Below are positions 52,335 through 61,018 of a DNA stretch of 64,000 nt, piece by piece (the first letter of the stretch is position 1; every line of letters starts with the position of its first letter). The notes under the pieces are model-generated. The model saw only the letters and a program-made list of their open reading frames with translations, was not told where the DNA came from and did not search any database. The DNA is taken from assembly GCA_964426945.1 (NCBI GenBank), contig CAYRSS010000020.1, positions 5,708 to 69,707 of the forward strand. The letters are read 5' to 3'. This stretch comes from CAYRSS01 sp964426945. GTDB taxonomy: Bacteria; Planctomycetota; Phycisphaerae; UBA1845. The translations under genes were made by a program, and so were the position numbers.

Positions 52335-52928
52335 TCACGATCTCGAGAAGAACCGCGCATCGTTCACCAGCAGCTCTGCCAGACGCTCGCGGGCCCTGGC
52401 GAGGAGCATCCGCACGGCGCCGTGCTTGCGGCCCATCTGTTCGGCGACTTCCGCCCCGGAAAGACCCTCCAGTTCGTACAGCCGCAGCGCCGTCTCATAG
52501 TCGGGAGGCAGCTGCTTGAGAACCGCGTCGAGGTTCTGCCGCAGCTCCTGCCGCGCATACACGCGGCTCGCAGTCGTGGTGGTGGCGTGGAGCCGCTCCA
52601 CGAGGGCTACGTAGGACTCGTCGCTGTCGGGCCGCTGGATGCGTTTCCCGGGTGGCGGGCGGCGGTCGCGCTCCAGCTCCTTGATGGCATCACGAAGGTT
52701 GTTCTCGGCCACGCGGCGAAGCCAGGCCAGGAACCCCCCCGGCGACGGCGTGAACACCCGGATTCGCAGAAAGACCTCGAGACACGTGACTTGGAGGATG
52801 TCGTCCGCCTCGACGATGCCGCGGTAGCGCGCCCCGATCTTGCGATCGATCTCGCCGTGAAGCTGGACGGAAACCCCGTCCAGCAGGGTCACGAGCGCCT
52901 CCTCGTCCCCGGCCACTGCTCGGCGCAA
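52335..52928 (-). CDS. ECF-type sigma factor
   Basis: The product of about 197 residues has ECF region 2 (EIDRKIGARYRGIVEADDIL, FLAWLRRVAENNLRDAIKEL) and region 4 (ALRLYELEGLSGAEVAEQMG, AVRMLLARARERLAELL). It belongs to a different ECF group from the three TIGR02999-like factors in the window. The start is uncertain: no in-frame ATG exists; TTG 52928 lacks a ribosome site, and the frame stays open upstream, where the text SLDASHDELLLRRAVAGDEEAL would still suit an ECF N-terminus. A TACAAT box lies near 53009 on the minus strand. The kinase gene follows at 38 bp, and a large secreted protein gene is divergent. Confidence 0.82.
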   Translation of the reverse strand: MRRAVAGDEEALVTLLDGVSVQLHGEIDRKIGARYRGIVEADDILQVTCLEVFLRIRVFTPSPGGFLAWLRRVAENNLRDAIKELERDRRPPPGKRIQRPDSDESYVALVERLHATTTTASRVYARQELRQNLDAVLKQLPPDYETALRLYELEGLSGAEVAEQMGRKHGAVRMLLARARERLAELLVNDARFFSRS

Positions 52929-53280
52929 CAGTAGTTCGTCGTGGGAAGCGTCCAGGCTCCGGTCCTCCGCGTTCGCCTCGGGCCGCCCGACCCCGGCGGA
53001 GCCATTGTACCCCCCGGCGACGGAAATCCCGCAACCCGGGTGACATTGGGCCGGCCCGCGTCGCTTTCGCCCCGACGGACCCGGGGCGGCATGCAGGGGC
53101 GTGCCGCGCGTTCGGCGGCGGGCAGACCCGAGGGAATCCGCGTCTGGGAAAACCCCGAATCTGCGCCGATGCGGCAGCTACGCGATTGAGGTTTATCCAG
53201 ATCGGCTCGCGCGCCGCGCGACTGACCGGTCCGGCAGGACCTGTCCAGGAAAATGTGACTTCCAGATAGGAGAACCGAAG

Positions 53281-55626
53281 ATGTCTCGCTCGTTGTCATA
53301 CGGCTTCATGGTAGCGATTTACTTTCTGCTGCTCGCCGTCACCCCGGCTCGCGCCACGGACGACTTCGGCGACACCTGCGCGGAGGCTGCCGCGGTGGCC
53401 ACCGATGGCTCGGTGGTCGGCGCAATCGTCGACCCGGCGACGGACGAGGACTGGCTGAGCTTCCCCGTCGTCGCGGGCAATCGCTATGCGGCCACCACCT
53501 TCACGCCCTCCGTGAGCTTCATCTTCACGGTCGAAGTGCGCGCCTCTGACTGCGTGACGGTGCTGACCAACTGGGACTACTACAGTCCCGACGAGCTGGG
53601 ATTCATCGCGCCGGCCACGGAAACCTGTTATGTGCGCATAGCCTCCTACGGCGGCGGCCATGTCGGCTTTGTCGAGCTCGGGCTCACCGACCATGGCCCC
53701 ACCGCGGACGACCACAGCGGTGGACGCGCCGGCGCTACGGCCATCTCGACGGACGGAACACCGCTTGGCGGCGCAGTCGACTATGGCGGCGACATTGACT
53801 GGTTCCGCTTCGGCGCCACCGCCCAGCACACCTACCTGGTCGAGACTCGCGCGGTGGCGACAGCCGAGAGCTGGCTTGTCGCGGCTGGCCTTTACACGGG
53901 TTCGTACAGTTTGGGCGGGACCGGGTGGTCCGGAGCAGCAGCGGGCGGCCCGGATGGCGACTGGGTCGGCGTGAGTTACTACGTCCCCCTTGGGGCGGAC
54001 GGCGATCTGCTGGTGCGTATCGGCGGATGGCCGAACGGCACGGGGCCCTACGAAGTCCGCGTTACCGATCTCGGGACAATCGGCGCGGATGATCACGCCG
54101 ACGACTGCCTCTTCGCGACCCCCGTGGCGACCGACGGCACCATCTCGGTCGCGATCATCGAACCGGAAACGGACGAGGACTGGTTGAGCCTGTCCGCCGA
54201 TGCCGGCAACCGATACCAGTTCACCCGGCTCGCCGGTTCGTCACTCTTCTACCACACGGTCCAGCTCATCGACGGCGACTGCGCCTCGGTGCTGGCAGAA
54301 TGGAATCCGGGCTCTCAGGCGGAACTCGGCTTCTTCGTGCCCGCGACCGGCAACTACTTCCTCCGGATCACCGCCACCGGAGCCGGCAGCGTGGGCCGGC
54401 TCGAAATCGGAGTCACGGACCACGGCCCCACGGCCGACGATCACAGTGGCCTCCAACCCGGCGCGACCCCCGTACCCGTAGATGGCACCGTTACTGCCGG
54501 CGTCGTGAACTACGCATCGGACTACGACTACTTCACGTTCCCGGCAGACCCCGGCCACTCCTACAGCGTTCAACTCCGGGCGCTGGCGCACGCCGACGCC
54601 TGGTCTGTCGCCGCCGTGCTCTTCGAGGGGCCCTACGAACTCGGGAGCACCACGTCCTCCATCGGCGGGCCGGGCGGAGACGGCGATCCGGTCGGGTTGG
54701 TCTACGGCGTCCCGACGGGTGTCGGCGCCACCTACCACGTACTGGTCTACGCCGGCGTCACAGATGTGGGCGGTTCGTACGAACTCACCGTCACGGACCT
54801 CGGCCTCACGCCGCCCGATGATCACGGGGACGATGCGCCTGCCGCCAGCATCCTCAGCACGGACGGCACCCCCATCGGCGGACTCATCGGCTTCGGTGGC
54901 GATCTAGACTGGTTCCGCCTTACGTTCGAAGCTCAGCGCGTCTATGCCATCGAAGTGCGCGCCCTGATCAGCCCCGTCACCGGCCTGGTGGGTGCGAGCG
55001 TCTACGCGCCGGATGGTCTCAGCTATCTCGGATTTACCGGCTGGTCCTACGGGAGCACGGTGAGCGACGGCGACTGGACCCGCGCGCTTTACTATGTGCC
55101 TGCCGAGGCGGCCGGGGACCACTACGCCGCCGTGCAAGGCTACCAGTACTCAGCCGGGCTCTACGAGATTCGCGTGCTCCGCGGCGTCGGCCTGCCCGGC
55201 GACTTCGACGGCGACACGGTTCCCGACGCGATCGACAACTGCGTCACGGTGGCCAACGTCGATCAGTCGGACGCCGATGAAGACGGTGTCGGTGACTGCT
55301 GCGATCCGGATGAATCCGACGTCGACGGCGACGGTGTGTCCGACGGGTGCGACAATTGCACGGACACCTACAACCCCGATCAGGCCGACAGCGACTCCGA
55401 CGGCATCGGCGATGCCTGTCCCGGCTGCGAGGGATGCGACGCAGACGGCGACGGCGTCGAGGACGCGAACGATCTCTGCTGCAACACGCCGCCCGGCATC
55501 GCTGTGAATGCGGACGGCCGACCGCTGGGCGACCTCGACGGCGACTGCGACGCCGACCTGGACGACTATGCGCTGTTCGCGCAAGGCTTCACCGGCCCCC
55601 TCGCGGAGCCGACCGGGTGCCCGTGA
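53281..55626 (+). CDS. Secreted PPC-like repeat protein with TSP3 repeats and dockerin-like tail
   Basis: The 781-residue product has a signal peptide (about 1-25, TPARA). Five repeats of about 125 residues follow, each with a DDH...A..DG...G.I...D.DW/F pattern (DDHADDCLFATPVATDGTIS, DDHSGLQPGATPVPVDGTVT, DDHGDDAPAASILSTDGTPI), like bacterial pre-peptidase C-terminal domains. The tail has thrombospondin type 3 repeats (DTVPDAIDNCVTVANVDQSD, DNCTDTYNPDQADSDSDGIG) and a type I dockerin-like end (GDLDGDCDADLDDYALFAQG). AGGAGA lies 9 nt before ATG 53281. It is transcribed away from the sigma/kinase pair of module 3. A surface or extracellular binding role is inferred; there is no enzyme motif. 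Confidence 0.85.
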   Translation: MSRSLSYGFMVAIYFLLLAVTPARATDDFGDTCAEAAAVATDGSVVGAIVDPATDEDWLSFPVVAGNRYAATTFTPSVSFIFTVEVRASDCVTVLTNWDYYSPDELGFIAPATETCYVRIASYGGGHVGFVELGLTDHGPTADDHSGGRAGATAISTDGTPLGGAVDYGGDIDWFRFGATAQHTYLVETRAVATAESWLVAAGLYTGSYSLGGTGWSGAAAGGPDGDWVGVSYYVPLGADGDLLVRIGGWPNGTGPYEVRVTDLGTIGADDHADDCLFATPVATDGTISVAIIEPETDEDWLSLSADAGNRYQFTRLAGSSLFYHTVQLIDGDCASVLAEWNPGSQAELGFFVPATGNYFLRITATGAGSVGRLEIGVTDHGPTADDHSGLQPGATPVPVDGTVTAGVVNYASDYDYFTFPADPGHSYSVQLRALAHADAWSVAAVLFEGPYELGSTTSSIGGPGGDGDPVGLVYGVPTGVGATYHVLVYAGVTDVGGSYELTVTDLGLTPPDDHGDDAPAASILSTDGTPIGGLIGFGGDLDWFRLTFEAQRVYAIEVRALISPVTGLVGASVYAPDGLSYLGFTGWSYGSTVSDGDWTRALYYVPAEAAGDHYAAVQGYQYSAGLYEIRVLRGVGLPGDFDGDTVPDAIDNCVTVANVDQSDADEDGVGDCCDPDESDVDGDGVSDGCDNCTDTYNPDQADSDSDGIGDACPGCEGCDADGDGVEDANDLCCNTPPGIAVNADGRPLGDLDGDCDADLDDYALFAQGFTGPLAEPTGCP

Positions 55627-55699
55627 GTCCGGCCCCGCCCCGAGCACGGCACCTTCCGCGGGCGGCCCGGCGTCCGCGATGAACAGTTCGCGAAGGTAA

Positions 55700-55737
55700 G
55701 CCGCGCTGCGGCTGGCGAAATAGCCTGCCGCAGCGCG
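55700..55737 (+). repeat. 29-bp repeat, copy 2, inside a hairpin
   Basis: 55700-55728 is identical to the 3' end of the OtsB-GH15 gene (48790-48818). Here CGCGCTGCGG (55702-55711) pairs with CCGCAGCGCG (55728-55737). The surrounding 279 bp (55627-55905) hold no gene I can support. Confidence 0.75.
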
Positions 55738-55905
55738 TGCGCCTCCCCGCCAGCGCGACTTGTCATGGACGGCGACCCCGGCGCGTCACTAGACTACGCG
55801 CGCCGAGATTCTCGGAATCGCTCGCCGCGCGCCTGCGTGGCGCAGGCATCGCGACCCGCTCGGGTCGATCGGCGGCGCCGCCAATCAACCTTGTAGCATC
55901 CGGCT

Positions 55906-56442
55906 ATGTTCCTCACTCACCGATCGCCACTGTGTTCGCTGACCCTGCTCGCCGTGCTGACCGCCCTCTCCACTCTCTCTATCGCCCGCGCGGCCGAGCC
56001 GCCAGCGGTTCGGGCGGAGATGCTCGTCTCCGCGGACTGGCTGGCCGGGCACCTGGAGGACCCCAACGTCGTGATTCTCCACGCCGCGGCCGAGCAGGCC
56101 GACTACGAGTCGGGGCACATCTCCGGTGCGCGGTTCGACTCATGGAAAGAGCTGACGGCGACCCGGGACCGGAGCATCAACGAGCTGCCTCCCGTGGCGG
56201 CGGTGCAGAAGCTCTTCGAACGCCTCGGCGTCGGCGAGACCGCCCGGATCGTCCTGTAAGGCGACAAGTCGGGCGTGTCGGCGACCGGCGCCTTCTTCAC
56301 CTTGGACTACCTCGGCCACGGTAACCGCGCGGCGGTCCTCGACGGCGGGCTGGAAACCCGGCGCTCCGGGAAGCGGCCGATCTCGACGGAATCGCCGACC
56401 GTTGCCCCCGCCGCGTTTACGCCGCGGGGGCGCGCGGAATGA
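55906..56442 (+). pseudogene. Rhodanese/sulfurtransferase gene broken by an in-frame TAA
   Basis: The frame starts with a signal-peptide-like segment (LTLLAVLTALSTLSIARAAE) and continues as the first domain of a 3-mercaptopyruvate-type sulfurtransferase: VSADWLAGHLEDPNVVILHA, ESGHISGARF, ELPPVAAVQKLFERLGVGET, ARIVL. Then TAA (56257-56259) stands where family members have an aromatic residue (VLY/VLYD). The same frame goes on for 60 codons with rhodanese text: GDKSGVSATGAFFTLDYLGH, AAVLDGGLETRRSGKRPIST, to TGA at 56440. The active-site Cys region is not reached. So it is a nonsense-broken and shortened gene, unless TAA is read through. A second copy with the same TAA lies at 63616. Confidence 0.8.
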
Positions 56443-56701
56443 GCACGGCCGAGGGGAGTCTACGGCCCCGAACCGTCAGGCGGCGCCCGATGGCTTTCGC
56501 ACCACCGCGCATCTGCGAGGCCGCCGCCATCCGCACCCGCCTCGCCAGCACTTTCCGCTGGCGCTATATCAACTCCCCAAGCCTACCGCCCCCAGCTCCT
56601 CGCCAACCTCCAGGACACCCCCATCAACCGAATCGACGGCGCGCCCAACGCCGGAAGAAGCGAGCCGCCACCGGCAGCGTGGAGGTCGCTTTCGAGCAGC
56701 A
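56443..56701. other. Gene-free gap with degenerate coding text
   Basis: Between the broken rhodanese and the kinase stop no intact gene is seen. Phrases such as RLASTFRWRYINSPS and, in another frame, YRPQLLANLQDTPINRIDG suggest a frameshifted remnant of an unknown gene. Confidence 0.35.
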
Positions 56702-59700
56702 TTATCGCGTTTCGCCGGTCGATAGCCTCTTGATCGATTCCTCCAGGAGCAGGTGACGCGCCACGCGCCGTTCCTCCTCCGTGAGCGATTCGTCCGTGTG
56801 GAGTCTCTTGCTGACCGCCGCGGCATCACCCTGCGTGTCGAGATGACTGCGAACCAGCGGCCCAAGCCGCAGACAGACGGCATCATATTCCTCGCGCGCG
56901 GCGAGGAACTCGCTACGCGGTCGCGTGTCCCACGCGCGGACCATGTAGTCGCCCGAGCCGGACAGGAGCCTCGTTCCGTCGGGTGTGAACTCCAGCTCGT
57001 CGACGCTGTCGAGGTGGCCCCGGAGTTGCAAGAGCTGGTCGCCGCTGGCGGGATCCCAGATGCGGATGATGCGGTCGTTGCTCCCGGTCACCAGCCGGCT
57101 GCCGTCGGATGAGAAGGCGACGGATCGGATGTTCTCCTGAAACGAGCCGAACGTACGGATGAGTGTTCCCGATGGGATGGCATAGAGCTCGATTTGCAGC
57201 CCGGCGACAGCCAGGGTTTCGCCGTCCGGGCTGATCGCGATCCGCCCGCGGGTTTCCCTCCATTCGTGCACCAGGTCGAGTGAAGCCGCATCAAAGAGAA
57301 ATACGCCGTCGCCGGAGTGATAGGCCGTGGCGAGGTAGCTGCCAGAGGAATTGTATGCGAACGTCTGGCCGGGAACTCGGGACAGTTCACTCAGGTCATC
57401 AGCACGCCAGATGATGATCTCCGGCATGGCGCCGCTGGCGGCGAGTTGCCGGCCGGTCGGATCGAAGGTCAGGTTCATCGGCGTGCTCGGGCAGTCGATG
57501 GCGCTGCCGCCGACTGGTGCGCCCGAGATCATGTCGATGAGTCGAACCGCGGCGCCGCTCCCGTCTGGGGTGGACTCCGCAATCGCGAGTTGCCTTCCAT
57601 CCGGCGAGAAAGCCACTGCGGCCGGTACCGAACCGATCCCTGTGTAGGGCGGCAGCACGGCGATCGTGCGGCCGCTGTTCACGTCCCGGATCAGCACGCG
57701 ATCGGCGACCGAAGCGAGCAATCTGCCGTCGCGGCTGAGGTCCATATCGCGCACCTGGTAGTTGTGCCCGCGCCACGCGAACACGTCCTCGGCGGCCGCA
57801 ACGCTCCAGACGCGAACGCTCTCCCGATCGCAACTGACGAGGCTTCGGCCGTCGCGGCTGAACTCAACGCTGGTGACCCATTGCCGATGCCCGCCGAAAG
57901 TTCCAAGCGGCGCAAGGGTTTCGCTGTTCCAGAGCCGCACGAGGCGATCCTGACCACCGCTGGCGAGCATCCGGCCATCGGGGCTGAAGGCGACGGCGAG
58001 CGCGGCGTCGGTGTGGGCGTTGGGCAGCGTTTGCTCGCGCAACTCCTCGGCATCCAGATTCCAGAGGCGCAGCGCCCGATCCCTCCCGGCCGTGACGAAT
58101 CGCCGCCCGTCAGCGCTGAAGGCGCATCCGGCGGCGCCCTCGGGATGTCGAGGAAGCTGATACCGGAGCCGCGCTTTCGCCACGTCCCAGATGGAGACAT
58201 CGAATGGTTTCAGCAGCGCCATCCATCGACCGTCGTCGCTGAAACAGGCGACCGTTCTTTCGGCGTTGCTCACCGCGGCCTCCGCGCAGGCGAGAATCGC
58301 CCTGAAGTCGGCATCACGAGGCCAGTTTGCGAAGTTGATCCTGCGAGCAGCCAGATCGAGGCTGGTTTGGAAGCCCTCTGGCAGGTTCGTCGGCAGGGGC
58401 TGGCCGGTGCTTCCGTCCAGGAGGCTGAGTCGGTCTGCGGCAAACGTGGTGAGCGCGGTGCCCGCCAGCCGAGGCATGGCGGCGAAGATCACGTCGCCGA
58501 GCCGGCGCCTTCGCTCACCGCCCAGATCGCCTGCTCGCCAGGCGTAGTGCAGGAAGGGGTCTTCGGACGTATTCCCTGGTCGCAGCAGCCAGATCTCGTC
58601 GGCCGCTTCGCCGCCGAAGGCGACCTGCGAGCCCAGGCCCCGACCAGGGGCGACGACGGCCATCCGGCTTTGGTCGAGCGAAGCGTTCAGATAGCTCCAC
58701 TCCCAGCCGCGGCGCTCCTCCGGAACGCGCTGCAATTCCTGTTCCGCGGCGGGCACGTCCTGCGCGCGCAGGGCTGTGGCGGCGGCCGATAGGTTAGCCA
58801 TGTAGGCAATGCGCTCCATGTCCTTGCGTGCCTGGCGCTCGCCGAAGGCGAACCAGGTGATGCCAGCGAGGCCGAGAACCAGGCTCGAGAAGGTCGCCAC
58901 GAGGCCGCCGATCAGGACGCGGTGACGCCGCGTGAATTTCCAGAGTTGATAGAAGGTGCTGGTGGGTCGGGCGGCGATGGGCTCATCGCGAAGGTGCCGA
59001 CGGAGGTCCGCGGCGAACTCGCCGGCGGATGCGTACCGCTGCGAAGGGTCCTTTTGCATGGCCTTCGAGATGATCGTCTCGACGTCGCCACGCAGCTCCG
59101 GGCGGATGGCGCTGACCCGCGTGGGTTCATCCTCTCGAATTCTGCGAGCGGCCTCGTGAATGGACCGACCGGCAAGGTCATGCGGCGATTTCCCAACCAT
59201 CAGTTCGTAGGCGATTACGCCCAGCGCATAGATGTCGCAGCGGGTATCGAGCAGCGTGCTGTCGCCCTCCACCTGCTCCGGGCTCATGTAGGCGAGCGTG
59301 CCGACGATTTGGCCTACTTGCGTGTGCAACGAGGTGGTGGCCGAATCGGTGTCCACGAGCCGGGCAATGCCGAAGTCGAGGATCCGGGGTTGCCCGAGGT
59401 CCCTCGAAGCCGGGGGGGCGCCGCGCACGGCGACGCTCCGATCACTCGGCTCGATCGAGACACTTTCGGGCCTGGCGTCCACCACGAGGATGTTGGCAGG
59501 CTTCAAGTCGCGGTGGATCACGCCCTTCTGATGAGCGTGCTGCACCGCATCGGCCACCCGCGCCAGCAACTCGAGACGCGCTGGCGTGTCCAGGCCCGCC
59601 GCGGCCGCGTAGACGTTCAGCGGGCTGCCGTGGATCAGCTCCATCGCGACATACGGCAGCCGCTCATTGCCGAACTCGGCGAAGCCGGACTCGTAGACAT

Positions 59701-60166
59701 GGGCGATGCCCGGATGCTGCAGACGGGCGAGCAGGTCGGCCTCTTGTCGAAGCCGCCGAACAAGTTGATGCGACGCGACCCCGGCACGGATCACTTTCAG
59801 CGCCACTCGGCGGCGCGGGCTGTCCTGCTCGGCCTCGTAGACGATGCCCATGCCACCCTCGCCGATCCGTCGGATCACGCGGTAGCCGCCTATCGTCGGC
59901 GGAGCCGGCGCGGATGACCCGTCAGCGCCGACCATGACGTGATCGACCGCGACGCGCAGGGCCTGGCGGCCATCGCGGATGGCCGCATCGGAGAAAACGT
60001 CATCGGCCTGCGAGTCATCAAACGCGAGGAGCGCCTCCACCTCCCGGATCAGTGATTCATCATGGGCCGCTTCCCTGCGGAGCACCGCCGCGCGGTCGGA
60101 TGCCGGCGCTTCCAGGCAGGCCTGCATGATGCGGCCGATGAGTTCGTGTCGACTTGGATCATTCAC
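56702..60166 (-). CDS. Membrane-anchored Ser/Thr kinase with WD40 repeats
   Basis: The 1154-residue product begins with GTG 60166, which overlaps the sigma factor stop (GTGA). The kinase domain (about 94-385) has IGEGGMGIVYEAE, ALK Lys124, HRDLKPAN at 218-225, DFGIAR near 264 and YMSPEQV. A transmembrane helix (LIGGLVATFSSLVLGLAGITW) lies near residue 430. The C-terminal half is WD40-like: FSADGRRFVTAGRDRALRLW, FSPDGRMLASGGQDRLVRLW, FSRDGRSLVSCDRESVRVW, FSSDGSRLVTGSNDRIIRIW. Such a region outside the membrane could bind a protein or surface polymer. It is translationally coupled to its sigma factor and forms module 4. Confidence 0.93.
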   Translation of the reverse strand: MNDPSRHELIGRIMQACLEAPASDRAAVLRREAAHDESLIREVEALLAFDDSQADDVFSDAAIRDGRQALRVAVDHVMVGADGSSAPAPPTIGGYRVIRRIGEGGMGIVYEAEQDSPRRRVALKVIRAGVASHQLVRRLRQEADLLARLQHPGIAHVYESGFAEFGNERLPYVAMELIHGSPLNVYAAAAGLDTPARLELLARVADAVQHAHQKGVIHRDLKPANILVVDARPESVSIEPSDRSVAVRGAPPASRDLGQPRILDFGIARLVDTDSATTSLHTQVGQIVGTLAYMSPEQVEGDSTLLDTRCDIYALGVIAYELMVGKSPHDLAGRSIHEAARRIREDEPTRVSAIRPELRGDVETIISKAMQKDPSQRYASAGEFAADLRRHLRDEPIAARPTSTFYQLWKFTRRHRVLIGGLVATFSSLVLGLAGITWFAFGERQARKDMERIAYMANLSAAATALRAQDVPAAEQELQRVPEERRGWEWSYLNASLDQSRMAVVAPGRGLGSQVAFGGEAADEIWLLRPGNTSEDPFLHYAWRAGDLGGERRRRLGDVIFAAMPRLAGTALTTFAADRLSLLDGSTGQPLPTNLPEGFQTSLDLAARRINFANWPRDADFRAILACAEAAVSNAERTVACFSDDGRWMALLKPFDVSIWDVAKARLRYQLPRHPEGAAGCAFSADGRRFVTAGRDRALRLWNLDAEELREQTLPNAHTDAALAVAFSPDGRMLASGGQDRLVRLWNSETLAPLGTFGGHRQWVTSVEFSRDGRSLVSCDRESVRVWSVAAAEDVFAWRGHNYQVRDMDLSRDGRLLASVADRVLIRDVNSGRTIAVLPPYTGIGSVPAAVAFSPDGRQLAIAESTPDGSGAAVRLIDMISGAPVGGSAIDCPSTPMNLTFDPTGRQLAASGAMPEIIIWRADDLSELSRVPGQTFAYNSSGSYLATAYHSGDGVFLFDAASLDLVHEWRETRGRIAISPDGETLAVAGLQIELYAIPSGTLIRTFGSFQENIRSVAFSSDGSRLVTGSNDRIIRIWDPASGDQLLQLRGHLDSVDELEFTPDGTRLLSGSGDYMVRAWDTRPRSEFLAAREEYDAVCLRLGPLVRSHLDTQGDAAAVSKRLHTDESLTEEERRVARHLLLEESIKRLSTGETR

Positions 60167-60741
60167 GGCCGTTCGGCATCCGTACCGGCCAGGCGCTGGC
60201 GCAGCCAGGCCCGTGCCACCCGCCAATCGAGTTCGACGGTGCGTCTCGACACCTCCAGAAGTTCGGCGATCTCGTCGGTGTTCATTCCCGCCAGGAAGCG
60301 CAGCTCCACGATCCGGGCCTGCCGTTCACTCAGTATCGCCAGGGCCGCGAGCGCCTCATCCAACGCCACAAGATCCACGTCGAGGCCTGGCTCGTTCGCC
60401 GGGACGTCCTGAAGCGTGACACGCTGGACGTCGCCGCCGCGCTTCTGGCGGCGTCGGTCGCGGGCGTGATCGGCCAGCACCTGCCGCATGGCGGTGGCCG
60501 CTACGGCCATGAAATGTCGGCGGCTTTCCCACGGCTGGCCGTCGGAGCGGGCCAGTTTCAGGTAGACCTCGTGGACCAGCGCGGTGGGCTGAAGCGTGTG
60601 CGCAGGATTCTGGCCGCGGAACAGGCTGCTGGCCTTCTGACGCAGGTCGCCGTACACCAGAGGCAGCAGCCTGGCGATCGCCGAGCGGTCACCAGCGCTG
60701 ACGCCGGCAAGAATCCCCGTGATGTCCTTCGATTCGTCCAC
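60163..60741 (-). CDS. ECF-type sigma factor (Sig-70_X6/TIGR02999 type)
   Basis: The 192-residue product has LLPLVYGDLRQKASSLFRGQ, LQPTALVHEVYLKLAR, HFMAVAATAMRQVLADHARD in region 2 and IVELRFLAGMNTDEIAELLE, RRTVELDWRVARAWLRQRLA in region 4, the same group as the factors at 15978 and 38295. GTG 60741 is preferred because GAGGA lies 7 nt upstream; an in-frame ATG at 60846 would add 35 residues of doubtful sequence. It overlaps the kinase gene by 4 nt. The divergent gene at 61019 encodes a secreted triple-repeat protein. Confidence 0.9.
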   Translation of the reverse strand: MDESKDITGILAGVSAGDRSAIARLLPLVYGDLRQKASSLFRGQNPAHTLQPTALVHEVYLKLARSDGQPWESRRHFMAVAATAMRQVLADHARDRRRQKRGGDVQRVTLQDVPANEPGLDVDLVALDEALAALAILSERQARIVELRFLAGMNTDEIAELLEVSRRTVELDWRVARAWLRQRLAGTDAERP

Positions 60742-61018
60742 GCGACGTTCCTCGCAGCGGCCTGATGCAGATTCAATCTTAGCGTCCTCGATCACGTAAC
60801 TCAATTGATCGCCGTGGTTTACGCAAGCTGATGCGGACGTCGTCATCGAGTTTTGCGCACCTGCCGCGCAAACGGCGTCTAGGGGGTGGCTGCCTGCTCC
60901 TGCGCCGTAGGGCTGCTGACGATTCTGCCGATTGCAGGGGCTGGTGGTCGCGGGCCGCGGCCGATCTGCCGCGTGCTCGATGGGGTTTCAAAGGCCGGAA
61001 TATCGAGGAGATTGTTCG

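Noticed and set aside
57317..58792. Plus-strand frame opposite the WD40 kinase
   Set aside because: Antisense of regular WD40 repeats; no start signal or family.
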